Origin: Gnetum montanum
Lineage: Eukaryota; Streptophyta; Gnetopsida; Gnetales; Gnetaceae
Length of the DNA: 64,000 nt
NCBI GenBank assembly: GCA_015680685.1
Contig: MNCI01001077.1
Span: 293,525-357,524, forward strand
Direction: 5' to 3'
Position numbers and translations under genes: made by a program. Within the stretch, counting starts at the first letter, position 1; each line of letters begins with the position of its first letter. Shown here piece by piece: positions 24,100-36,099 of the stretch. Under the pieces are notes generated by a model. The model was not told where the DNA came from, did no database searches, and was given only the letters and a program-made list of their open reading frames with translations.

Positions 24100-27000
24100 A
24101 TGGATTCCTTGTACACAACCACAACCGCCATAGTCCCTGCCGATTTGGGTGCCACATCTGTGAACCCTATCGCGGTCACCAGACCAGCCCTTGGCGCAAT
24201 AGGATCTCAGGGGCCACTGCGCCGATCATTGAGACTTCAGGGAAAAGAGCCCATCTTCATGGTCATAACCCTTGAAGAATACAACTTTATATGTGTTAAG
24301 ATCCAAGCGAAGCTAGCTCTTAGCCAAGCTGAAGTTGAAGCGAAACGAAACTTTGAGGTGGTCCACCAAGGGGGCCATGATTTCAAACCAACAGCTTACG
24401 ACATTATTCCCTTGACCAAACATCAACATGAACTTATAACACAGTTGGTCATGGCCAAAGGCCAGGCTGCACAGGCTATGGTGGAACCCTAGAATGGGGA
24501 GGAGAAAGAGGACGAATTCGCAGCCCAGTCGGAACATTCATTCCATACTCTGAGCCCACACACGTACGTAAATCCCCTGTTTCCATTCAATGGAGAGGTA
24601 GCTCCTCTTGACTCAGCCATAACCACACAGATGCATGTCCCCATCATTCCATAAGCCACTTTGCAGCCATCTGGGATGCCAGTGCAAGTGCCCCACAATA
24701 ATATGGGGGCAGTCGGATCATTACGAGTTCTCAGCATTCCAGCGGTGGTCCCAGCGACCACCGTGCCCCATTTCATCCCTCAGATACAACTTCACACCAT
24801 ATCAACAACTCGCCCAGCACAGATTTTACCGTCCTTGCCCCCTCCAACTCAACAGATCACCACAGCTGTTTAGCCACAAACATACATCCAACAGCCTGCC
24901 GCAAGTCAGTGGCCCAACCCTGTAGCGCAACACAACCAGTCTACGCTGTATGGTGTGCAACCCTCTGTTGCACCCGCGATGCAAGTTCCACAGGTGGTCC
25001 CGTAGTATATCTATCCTTATCTTACATAGCAGGCGGTGGCTAACCCCTCTTCACAAACTAGTGGGTGGTGATCTTCACAGGCTCCCCTGCCTGCTGGGAT
25101 CCCCATCCCACCAGCTACCAGCCAGCCTCTTCCATCATTTCCATTCCCTGGCGCTACCCTCCCAGTCCAACCTCCTATGCCTTCTGCACAGACACCTCCG
25201 TCAACAAGTCTGGACCAAGCTTTACAGCTTATACAGACTCTCATAGAGGAGGTTCGACGCGTCAAAGCCACCAGATCTGATACCATTCAGATCATGGACT
25301 TTTACCAAGATGATCCGATTAGCCCAGCGGTCCTTATGCTATCGTTGCCGCTAGGGATGTCCCTACCTCATTTTACCAAGTACAATGGGGAGGGAGATCC
25401 CAATGCTTACTTGGTCACGTTTAGGTCTAAGTCCTTGTTGTTGCAACAGTGGCCACACACCATCATCCGAGTCCTTGCAATGTCTCTAACAGGAAAAGCT
25501 TTGGACTGGTACCGAGCCCTCCCACGCTCTTGCATCTCAACTTTGGAAGAGCTGCTGACCCAATTTGTGACCCACTTCAAATACAACTTGAAATCGGAAG
25601 TCACATTGGATTCGCTCATGGGGGTGAAACAAGACCCGCTTGAGCTCGTCCAAAAGTTCATACAGCGCTGGAATGCTACCTTGAATGAGATCTACGAGAC
25701 GATCGTGGACTCACATCTGCTGGCTATATTCAAGGGAGCAGTCAAAAAATGTATTAAGTCAAAGCTGTATTATCTTTCCCCAAACTCTCTACACCAGGCC
25801 TTCGCTCAAACTAGAAGCATCCAAGATGCTGCGGAGGCCAGCAAGGACTCAGCGTATGTTGCCTACAGGAATGCACATAACAAGAGAAAAGACAAAGGTA
25901 AAGCAACGACAACGACAATAGTTGCGATGACTGAAGGTACAAAGACTAAGAACAAGAAGGCACCCACGGCACCTCTTGAAACCATGGCTGGTGCCGGCAC
26001 CAGCCAAGACACAACTGCCCCTGAAGGGCCCCCCAGCCTAAGCCAAACTTTGAGTGTAAGGATCGCTCAAAGTACACGGAATTACCTGTAAAGCATTCCG
26101 AACTACTGAAACAACTGTTAGGGACATGGCACATTCAAGCTAAGAAGGTATTCAAGGAAGCTCTGAAGCGTCACAGACGTCATTGTGAACTGATGAAGAA
26201 CCCTTCTTTAGCCTTACCTAACGAACCACCAGTTCCGAGATATTTCAGGCTAGAACGTTTTTGTGACTACCACCAGCTATGTGGTCATGATACAGATTAT
26301 TGCTGGGTGTTGAAAGATGACATTCAATGTATGCTGGACGATGGTTCACTCAAGTTAGATAGTAGCAACCCGACGCGTCCAGAAAACCAAACATTGCACG
26401 TATATAAGGACCCGTTGAACGCAAACGAAGATCCTTATACAATCACTGTGGTTAGTACGGACAATAAGAGGAGGGAACCACCAAAACAACCTTTTGTTTT
26501 GTGTGTCCCTGCCAGCTCACAAAGGGGGCCAACCATTTCATCAGCAGCCAGTGGGGTCTCTAGGCCGCCCTTCATTATACGGAAACCTTCTCGGATACAC
26601 CCTCAGTCACGCAGTGATAGTCAAGCTGTAGCCTCATCCGTGCCCACGCCTAGGGTACCCTTCATTATTAGGGCACCAAAACCATAGGCTGCTCCTCTCA
26701 TGCAGGGGTAAATCTCCAACCAAAAGCATCAACCATCACCTCCCAAACGAAAAGGAGAGGACACATCAGTTAATGCAACGAAAGACCACTCTACGCTCGG
26801 CTTCCCTAAGCCTAGGCCCCTGGCCTCTACGCCTTCGCCTGTACCTCAGGGGCAGGATAAAGGTGCAGAAATGCAACCACCTTCTCTTGGCAAGAAAAAG
26901 ATCAGCCCCCCTACTGACACCGCTCCACCTCGGGAGATCCGTCTCCTGGGCCGAATGGAAGAGGACAAAGTGGATAAATAACCCAGCCAAGAGAAGGACC

Positions 27001-27887
27001 TCCTCGATGCATTTACGCAAGTCAAACAGGCTCTCAAGAAAAAGAACACAACGCTGAGCCTTTACAACCTACTTATGACATCTCGGGAACACCGTGAGGC
27101 TATGGTATGCATGCTGACATCCATATTAGTGGATGAAAGCTTACCAGCTGAAGAGGAAACGATACATGCTGTCATGTTTCCTTCTGAAGCTGAGAAACCC
27201 ATGCCTACCTCACTAACCTTTCATGATGAGTCTATTAAAGATGATCTGGAGAAAGGTCACGTCACAACTGAACTTATGTTTATCACCATCTGGGTCGGTC
27301 AATACCGGATTCGGAGAGTGCACGTAGATGATGGCGCAGCTACTAACGTCATACCGTATTCCATCATGGATAGGTTGGGCCTGGTCAACCAGATCACTCC
27401 CATGATGACGGCTTGCGTAAAATCGTTCAACGGGGCACGGGTTCAAGTTAAGGGGATGGTGCGTATTGAGTTTGTGATGGGGGATTAGTTCCCAATAGAG
27501 GCCACTTTCTTAGTCATCGAGGAGATGCCAGGATTCAACCTGATCTTAGAGAGGTCGTGGTTAGCCCAGCTGAGGGCAGTTTCGTCACCAATACACCAAG
27601 AGATACACCTGCCCTATGCCGGAGGGGAGGTTGTGATATGCGGTGACGAAGTCACCTCCACGACCATCAATAACATTGAAGAAGAACGAGGTTCAGAGAT
27701 AGAAATGACTGATGATCAGACCCATCTCCAAATCCCTCAACAAACCGATAGCAATGATGACGGTCTAGCTTGGGCCGACTTGCCATTTCCGGATGGCAGC
27801 GTAGAGGAGTCAAACCATAAGGCTCCTCATCCTTACATGACACTCAACGTAAAGGCCATTAAGAGACATTTGCGTATTAATGGTTGA
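24100..27887 (+). pseudogene. gag-protease of element C
   Basis: About 1,260 codons including stops. The N-terminus is MDSLYTTTTA, with a proline-rich linker at 24,600-25,170. The capsid-type core is at 25,200-25,800 (FYQDDPISP, LPHFTKYNGEGDPNAY, GKALDWYRALP). A frameshift lies near 26,045. A zinc knuckle of the form C-x2-H-x4-H-x4-C (CDYHQLCGHDTDYC) is at about 26,260-26,305. The protease is at 27,300-27,620 (HVDDGAATNVIP, LILERSWLAQL). Stops at 24,490, 26,688 and 27,488 are TAG where Gln is likely. Gag forms the particle and binds RNA; PR cleaves the polyprotein. The ORF ends near 27,885; a GTAAAG donor-like site after MTLN (about 27,850) could join PR to the pol exon. Confidence 0.9.
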
Positions 27888-28089
27888 ACAATGGTCTTTG
27901 CGTACGTTATCATGTTTTGGCAAGTTATTGCGACTTATACTTAGCCATTTCTTTTGTTTCATATCTTTTCACACTACCTTCGCTTTCGGTGTTTACGCTT
28001 GTCATTACTTATGCTATTTGATTTACTATGCTTGTGCTATTTACACTTTCACATTGTTTTATCATAATTATGCAAGATTATGTACTACT

Positions 28090-28360
28090 GTCACCTACGC
28101 TAGTTATGGCCTGCAACGGCCTTAAACTAGTGACGCAGAATTGTACACCGTTATCGTTTACACGTATTACGCCATGGCCCGCAATGGCCTTAAACTAGTT
28201 ACCCAGAATTATGCATTATCATCATTTACGCTTTCTCTACATTACGCATCTGGCCCGCAATAGCCTTAAACTAGTTGCAGCCCGCAATGGCCCTAAACTA
28301 GTCTCTAGTTTTCATAGAATCGTATGACGGCCCGCGATGGCCTTAAACTAGCTATTATAT
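28090..28360 (+). repeat. motif array between PR and antisense gene, element C
   Basis: Five units of GGCCCGCAATGGCCTTAAACTAG, with irregular 25-75 bp spacing and CTTTACGC-like sequence between. It is homologous in place and core to 11,410-11,650 of A. It lies just beyond the stop codon of the antisense gene, and just after PR on the other strand. Confidence 0.8.
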
Positions 28361-28433
28361 TCTATCATTATAACTTAGGTGAAATTCTTCAAAATTACGC
28401 TCACGCTTTACATGTCAAAAGACAAAAGCCAAA

Positions 28434-28456
28434 ATATATATATATATATATATATA
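28434..28456. repeat. (TA)n microsatellite
   Basis: A run of about eleven TA dinucleotides between the motif array and the 3' end of the antisense gene. No function is seen. Confidence 0.9.
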
Positions 28457-28557
28457 ATTGACATTTAGAACATCCACCAGGTCTTACAACGCGTCTTTTC
28501 AGTCATTCATAAAATAATACTTCACCCCACATCAATAAAACTATGCGTAAGCCACAA

Positions 28558-31500
28558 TTACGCATTTCCTCTACTGTCGTTATCACCAGTATCTCTTAAA
28601 TATGGATCCAACCCTAGTGGATCATCCTCCAGTGGGCCATCATCTCTGGGAATTATTCTTTCATGAATAATTTCTTCTTCATGAGGTCCTTGTTCCAGCA
28701 CCGGCTCTACGGGAGGATGCTCTTCATCGCTGTGTTCTTCCTCTTCCTCTGCTTCTGCTGCTTCCTCTACTGGATCCTCAGCTTATTTGCCTTCCCTATC
28801 CTCCGTTGGTACCTAAATACAGTAAGCACATTAGCTACACAAGACTTAACATCATAATTAGAAAATGCAAACTAAGTCATGCATAAACTTAGTTGCGACA
28901 GCCCTGCTTCCGCAGCAAAGGGAAGCTTGTCCACGCCAGCCCACAAGTGCTTCATCATCTCTTCCTCTGTTAGATCTGGCCACACATCCTCTCCCAAGGT
29001 AGCTTTGGCCTTCACTTTCCCTTTCTCCATGCTGCTCTAGCGGGGTGGGTCCGGGAAGAGAGTAGGGATTGTAGCCTGACCCCCAAGGAGAGTCATCTCC
29101 CTTTCCGGGGACACACTTACAGTCACCTACTCTTCGAACTTCTTGAAGGCTTCGGAAGCTCCGATGATGTCTAGGAAGACTTCCAAGGATTGGGCCCTGA
29201 TGGCAGAATCGCGATAAAGTTTCCGATAAGTGATGCTTTCTCGCTTATACAGATGTTTGTGGTCCTTCTCCTTCTGCCCCCACACTTGCACACACGATAA
29301 TAATCTCTCCAGTCCTAGCTTTTCTGAGCTAGGAGTTCTATCTGCATCCGCTGCTCTACCAACGCCCGACTGGTCTGTACGCTATTTTTGATGGCGGTCC
29401 AATAACAGGAGTAATCGACAACAGCGGTATGCTAGTCTTCATCCACTGTCGGTCGCGCCTGTAGAAAGTCACACCGTGATCTTAAGTCTCAGACCTCTTT
29501 AGTCATAGACTCAACCCTCTCCTCCGACCTCTGTAGCCTTTTCCATAGGCTTTCATTTACGCCCCTACTTTTCCATAAGGAGCGTGTCAAGCGTAACGCA
29601 CATTTATGCATTTCCTCATAAATGTGGAGTGGCACGACTACTCCATCAGATGGAGGCTCCACTGTGTCCAAATCAATGGGCTCCGTGGTATCCCATCGAA
29701 CCTGAGCTCCTAACAGAAACAACCATAAAATGTTGATGACACATTACCAAAATGTAATATCACAAACTTACTACGACCATAACGTACCAGCTCTAGGTTC
29801 GACGAGCTCTAGGTGCTCGATCATGTCACTGACAACACCTTCCATAAAGGCAAATTTGTTAGGGAAGTCTCTCCACGCTCTACTCACAGCGACAGACGTG
29901 GATACATCCTCTTCTCCTGTAGCGTAATCCAGTTAGAAACTTCATCTATTTATAGAATCCTGCAAACGTGCTAACACACTCATTACCTCTGCCGGTGACA
30001 GTGGCAACTTCGCCAATTTCTTCTGCCTCCTTTTCCTCTTCACGCACTTGAGTCTGTGCGTCACTAGTTCCAGTAGCCGGGGCCTCCTCATGTACCCGGT
30101 CCTGTGCACGGCTCCCGCTAGTAGCTGGGGCCTCCTCACACACCAGAGCCTATGCCCGACTCATGCTAACAACTGGGGCCTCTTCTTCCAAAATTGAGGC
30201 CCCCTCCCCACGACTTAGTATTATTGCCCCTGTTTCAGAGGTTAGTTCCTCTGTAATTCTCACTAGTCATATCACAACACCTTAGTATATCATTCCAAAC
30301 CATTTAAACAAACATTGCGTAATACAATTATTTCACGCTTACCAGGTGGAGGCTTACTCCACTGAACTTTGACTGCCACAGTTTAGCCTGCGTCACTCCC
30401 AGGGGCCTCGGCTATACGGAGCCTTTTACGCCGAGCTACAAGTTCTACAATTTCTTCTGCCAGGCGTTTCCCTTGCAAGGAATCCCTGGTGTAAGTAGGC
30501 ATTATCCCGCCTACGCTATCGAGGCCTCGCACTTGGGGCACCGCCAAACCCTTGGTCATTATAAACAGTGACTCCCCGATCTCTTTCGGCAGATCCTGCC
30601 CACGGGTAGTGCTGAGGATGTGGGTAATCCAAGGTCTGGACAGCTGGTCTCGGTCTTGCTGCACCCAGACCCCATTCCTTTGGATGACTAGAAACTCAGC
30701 AAACCACTGGAGGCCAGCTATGAAGAAGGCATAATGCACATTAAAAAGAGACTTAAGCTTCCTGTGAAGCTTGATCATCTCGTTGCACAGCCCCTTAGCA
30801 AAATAGCTTGCCCAATTGAATTGGGTCCCCTCTTCTAGAACCTCCCACATAATATGGGTCTATTCTACAGAAAAGAACTTCCCTTGCGAGACGGTTTTGG
30901 GCAAAGTCCAGGCCCGAAAAAGGGGATAAAGTGTCTTGGCAACGCCCATCTGGAATCTTTCACAAGGAAACCCTTTAGTCTCCTTAGGGACCCTTACCCA
31001 CTCCTTCAGCTATTCCTGGAAGTCAAGGCTCCTCTTCACCTTCTCACTTACAGGAAGGCCGTCCGAGGAGATGCCAAATAGGTCCACAAAGAGCTGAGCA
31101 TCAATGTTAAAGCTTACGCGTACGTTATGTATGCGCGTGCAAAAATGCTTAGCCTTTTCGTTGAAGGAGTTGACCAGGGTTAGCATTTCACTGGCGGGGA
31201 CATCAGGAGTTGCAGCTAAAAATAGATGCATTAGCCCTGCTGCTCGGATCTTGGTGGTCACCGCGACTGGGGCAGCCGAGTGGCCGAGCCAGCATTGTGC
31301 GTCCTTGATGTCGCCGTAGCGGAAAAGGACAGTGTTCGCCTCGCGGCCGAAAATCGTAAGGGTAATCTCTCGGGATTCCCTGACTGAATAGCGTAAGACA
31401 AAAATCAAACTAAAATACTATTACGCAATGCTCACAATTTACAACTATACTACGCAAAAATCGACTATACAACAGCCTTACCAGGTCCAAACGGCAAGGG

Positions 31501-32708
31501 AAATGGCAGAAGGTTCTTTTGCACGTCCTCAACGGTAAGGGGCAGATCTAAGGTCCAGTCATCATGCAGCTACCCGAGTCTCTGGCAATTCTTAAAAGCC
31601 CCAGCATAGTGGCTAGGGTACTCACGCATGTCAAAGCCAATCTGCCCTATAACACCAGTGCGCACGTTACTAGTTGAGGTAAATGCCATTATTGCCGTTT
31701 CGGCCCATGATAACGCATCTCCATTTCCGACTAACCTGTTGTCATGAATAAAAAACCTGTACCATACAACGTAGGCTTATCTTACATTTTGCACATAGGC
31801 TTCTCTTGTATTTCACATCGATAACATACATAGAACAACAACAAAAAATAGACAGTTAATAAAATTCACTTACCCGCCTGCGTAGTACACCGTGCCTTGT
31901 GGGTTCTGGAAATAGGTCGAGACATGGTGAGCCACGAAAAGTGTGTTATATGCATGATAACAACTAAACTAAGCCATTTCCCAGATCCAGTTTAGGCTCC
32001 TTAAGCCCCAGGCGCTAAGTTCTCGGTCCTCGGGACGACCCGTATCGATGGCCCCATCTATCAAAAAGGCCAGAATCCCTTGTGCAGAACCCACTAGCAG
32101 GTGCTCTAAAATGGCACTGGCGATGTCGCCAGATAAATCAGACCACACAATGATGCTGTAGTTACACAGCAAGAACTGTAGAAACTCCAGCGCACCCCGT
32201 TGAAACGATATGGCCTTCCCTTGCAACCGTGTTTGCGGGGGAGGGACATTGGGGACGATGGGGTTTATACAACATAAAACTCCGACAATATCCAAGACAA
32301 TCAGAATAGACTTTAGCGTAACGCTGTACAGAAAATCCAATACATACATTAACGCCTACATTTACATTTGCATGACTAATACAGAAAACTTGCTACACCT
32401 AGTTATCTAGGCTAAAATCACCCAAACCCTTGCAATAATGCAAGGTTCGTCCCTGATAACGGTGATAGACGCAACCCCATCAAACCCTCGCATTAACCTG
32501 AGGTCCATAATTTAAAATCCACATTCACACAAAAGATACCATGAAAAGTAAACATTAAAAAAAACATAAGCATGTAAGGAATGACCTACTGGTTCAAAGG
32601 CGTAGGGTCAGAAACCTCGACCACCACCTCCGAAACGCGCTCCTGATTTTCTCGCACCTCATCAATTTTGGCCAGTTTTGCATTCTTCCTTTTGATCTTT
32701 GGTGCCAT
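28558..32708 (-). pseudogene. antisense multi-exon accessory gene of element C (best copy)
   Basis: Exons: 1, 32,708-32,590 (MAPKIKRKNAK); 2, 32,323-31,874; 3, 31,756-31,482; 4, 31,383-30,343; 5, 30,262-29,987; 6, 29,916-29,788; 7, from about 29,711; then a last acidic exon to TAA at 28,558. All six junctions checked are GT-AG and keep one frame. Exon 2 has LIVLDIVGVL, GALEFLQFL, IIVWSD and NTLFVAHHVSTYFQNPQGTVY, laid out like an FCP1/NIF HAD domain but lacking both catalytic Asp pairs. Exon 4 has FNIDAQLFVDLFGISSDG and FNWASYFAKGL, like ORFs seen in plant transposons (inferred). Exon 5 has EEAPATSG-type repeats. The C-terminus (EEEEHSDEEHPP) is strongly acidic. A few TAG/TAA stops occur in exons 2, 4 and 5. 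Role unknown. Confidence 0.8.
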
Positions 32709-32860
32709 TGCAACAGCTTCAAAATTTTTCACAGTTTAACACTTGCAAATCGTCGCCAAATCACATGCTCTAATCCTCTGCTCTTCCTTCTCTCGCTCAG
32801 CAACAGTTACGAATTCGAATTCACAACAACCAACAGCTTGTTCTCATCAAAAACTACTTA

Positions 32861-32868
32861 CTTATATG
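32861..32868 (-). promoter_or_regulatory. possible TATA element of C's antisense gene
   Basis: ATATAAG on the minus strand, about 155 bp upstream of the ATG at 32,708. The spacing matches the clearer CATAAATAGG elements of A and E, but the sequence differs. Confidence 0.3.
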
Positions 32869-33121
32869 TGAGGATCACCGACCTGATATCCGATTTCAGC
32901 GGGACTCTCCTAAAATAGAACCTGAAATTCAAGATATTAATACGGCTGATATCGCATGCGCCATTGTTCGAAATGACGTTAAACTACCACATCTTATCGC
33001 CTCGTAATCAGGTAGCATTGATTACAGCCTGTTTACAATTTCAAACTTCAATTAACTTTCCACGTTTGACAACACTACGTCATCTTTCTCCTGATTATTT
33101 ACACACTTTGCAGTTTTGCAG

Positions 33122-35540
33122 GACAGACGGAAAATGGACGCAACATTTTCAACACCCCTAACTTTGACGGGCCCATACGGGAAGGTAGTTAGGTAATTTG
33201 ACTCCACGCTAGTAGACGTTAACCCCCCTTTAGAAGACATAACCATAGCCGCATCGGAGACGTACCCAGAATGGCCAGAATAGTCGACACGTACGCTAGA
33301 CCTGGAGGCTGGAGACATAACTGAAGATCCCCTCAGTGAGGTTTCTATCGTTACGCATAAGGGTGAAGCCAAAACGCTTAAAGTCAGCTCTTTACTAGAA
33401 AAAAAATGCACGATGCTATAAAACAGGTCCTGCAAGACAACATTACCGTCTTTGCATGGTCATACAAGAAAATGCCTGGACTAGATCCCAGGCTAATCCA
33501 GCATAACATCATCTTAGATCCATAGATTAAAGCAGTTAGGCAAAAGGCACGCAAAATCAAGCCAGAGATCGCGCTAGCCATGCATGATGAAATCACCAAA
33601 CTATATCAGGCTGGTTTCATTCATGTGGTTCATTACTCGGACTGGGTATCTAACATTGTAGTCGTCCCAAAGAAGACCGGAAGCATACGCATCTGCATAG
33701 ACTTTCGGGAATTGAATAAGGCCACGATCAAGGATAACTTCCCACTACCGAGTATCAACCAGCTAGTCGATATGACAGCTAGGCATGCGCTCCTATCCTT
33801 CATGGATGGTTTTTCAGGTTATAATCAAATTCGAATCAACCCAGAACATCAATTGACCACGACATTCATGATGCCCTGGGGCATCTTTTGTTACGCTATG
33901 ATGCCTTTTGGTCTAAAGAACGCCGGAGGAACGTATCAACGAGCCATGACATATATCTTCAGCGATTACCTCCTAGGAAGGCTGAATGATTACGTAGACG
34001 ATATAGCTGTTAAGTCTTTAAAGTTTGAGGATCATTCAGGAGACCTAGAGTTAGTCCTTAAAAGATGCTCCAAATATGAGCTCCGGCTTAACCCAAAGAA
34101 GTACGTATTCGGAGTCAAAACTGGACGCATGCTGGGGTTTGTGGTATCAGAAACCGGCATACGAGTTGACCCTAATAAGGTCAAAGCCATTGTCGAGTTA
34201 ACGCCTCCTACAGACCTCAAGAAATTACGCGAGTTACAGGGATGCTTATAATTTATACGTCGGTTCATCTCGAGGTTAACCGACAAGCTACACCCTATGC
34301 AACACTTGCTGAAAAAAGAGGTTAATTTCGAATGGACTGACGATTGCCAGCATGCGTTTGACAGCTGAAAACAAGAACTGAAACATTTACCGATGGTTTT
34401 CCCACCACAAAGGGACTTGCCATTTTACATTTACCTCATGACATCAGACGTAGCATTAGCAGCATTACTTTGCCAAAGGAGGGATGATGGGTCGGAAGTG
34501 CCCATCTACTACTTGAGTCATGCTCTATGTGCGTACGAAATGAGGTACAACGACATAGAGCGTAATTGCCTAGCATTAGTTTTTATGCTTTAAAAGTGTA
34601 GGCATTATCTTTTCCGTAGCAAGGTCAACATCATCTGTAAAAACAACATTCTTAGGGCCATTATGTACAACCTATACGAAAGCAGTAAAATAGCTCGCTG
34701 GAAGGCTATCACGGCAGAATTCGATGTGCACTATATTGGCCAATCATCTACAAAAGGCCAGACAATAGCTGACCAGTTAATAACTTCACCAATTAACAAT
34801 CAGGCGACTATAGAGCCAGAGTTCCATGACGAACATGTACATAGTTTAAGCCTTATCTTGACAGGCCTCGAGGCGACGTTGTATTTGGACGGAGCCTTAA
34901 CCGCGAAAGGTGGCAGCGCCGCCACCGTTATTACGCTATCACCTAAGGATGTGCATCTTCACGCTTATCGCTTGACCTTCCCCTGTATGAACAATGTGGT
35001 AGAGTACGAGGGGCTCCTCAGGGGATTAATAACTGCCAGTGAACTCGATCTTCGACACTTGGCAATTAGGGGCGATTTGATGCTTGTCATAAATCAGATC
35101 ACAGGAGTCTACACTTGCAAAGCTATACATTTGTAGCTCTACTGCGATAAGGCTAAAGATCTTCTAAAGATCTTCTTGAGTTGCAAATTCCTTCTCTGAG
35201 AATGGTCCTTTCCATGGTTATAAATGAGGCTTGACACACTGAGTCTCGAATCACGGATCTGGATTCAGTAGAAGAGAAGAGGATACAGGCTCTGGACACG
35301 ATTGAAAGGTATCAAGACAAACAGAGATAGAAGCATCGTCACAACCTTCAACAGCACCCGATCAAGAAAGGAGATCTAGTTCTCAAGGCTGTGCATGAAC
35401 CAGTAGGCAAGTTCTCTGCAAACTGGGAAGGCCCTTTCTTGGTGGTTGACGCGTACAGCAACGGAGCATTCAAGTTAGCAGACGTCAATGGCAATGAATT
35501 ACCAAATCCTGTAAATCATGTGTATTTGAAGCGGTATTAA
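33122..35540 (+). pseudogene. pol of element C with integrase core deleted
   Basis: The exon starts after acceptor CAGTTTTGCAG at 33,121 (DRRKMDATFSTPLTLTGPYGK, phase 0). RT is at 33,480-34,250 with FMDGFSGYNQIRINPEHQLT, MMPFGLKN and intact YVDD (33,991-34,002). RNase H is at 34,390-34,760 (YYLSHALCAYEMRYND). The start of the second RNase H-like domain is at 34,870-35,130 (LYLDGALT, VEYEGLLRGL). Near 35,165 the frame jumps to QIPSLRMVLS, after the integrase core, and ends with KFSANWEGPFLV and NHVYLKRY. The zinc finger and D-D-E core are absent. Few stops (33,524, 34,249, 34,592, 35,134), so RT-RNase H is nearly open. Confidence 0.92.
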
Positions 35541-35559
35541 ATTTAGCAACATCTATGGT

Positions 35560-36080
35560 GTCAATAGCAGGTTTTGCAATACACGTCCGCTACGACGCTA
35601 AACTAGCAACCACCATCCGCTACGACGTAAAACTGGCATTCCTTGCACGCATCCACCACGACGCTAAACTGGCAATATTCATCTGCTATGACGCTAAACT
35701 GGCAAGTTGTAACCATCCTCTACGACGTAAAACTGGCAATGCTATACAAGTCTGCCAAGACGAAAAACTGGCATCTTTTGCACGCGTCCGCCACGATGCT
35801 AAACTGGCACCGGTTGTCCGCTATGACATAAAACTGGCAAAGGTAAGTAGCCGTATGCTAAGACGTAAAACTAGCACAACTCTGTCCTTGGGTCATGACA
35901 CGAAACTAACATCCACAGCATGGTCTGCTGAGACCATAAACCAGCCCAGACACCATCCGCTATGACGTAAAACTAGCATTTCTTGGTCTGCCCGGACTTT
36001 AAACTGGGACCATGGTCTGCTGAGACTTAAAACTAGCAATGATAGTCTATTAGGACTTAAAACTGGGACTTACAGACTGC
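35560..36080 (+). repeat. post-pol motif array, element C
   Basis: About 14 units of roughly 30-33 bp, consensus CCGCTACGACGCTAAACTGGCA. Because many spacings are multiples of three, one frame reads RYDAKLA repeatedly. The nucleotide core is also kept in arrays with no open frame (B, D), so I read it as a DNA or RNA motif. Spacing and core decay toward the right. Confidence 0.85.
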
Positions 36081-36099
36081 TGCCATGTAAATCAAGTGA

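Noticed and set aside
24489-27049. Open frames opposite to C's gag and in its proline-rich linker
   Set aside because: Low-complexity shadow frames with no conservation in A, D or E beyond the gag DNA.
31874-32323. Active FCP1 phosphatase gene of the host
   Set aside because: The catalytic aspartates are missing in all four copies, the gene sits inside LTR-bounded elements, and this copy has an in-frame stop.
35555-35965. Real repeat-protein gene
   Set aside because: The nucleotide core is conserved in arrays without an open frame; the peptide repeat follows from unit spacing in multiples of three. Kept only as a low-interest finding.
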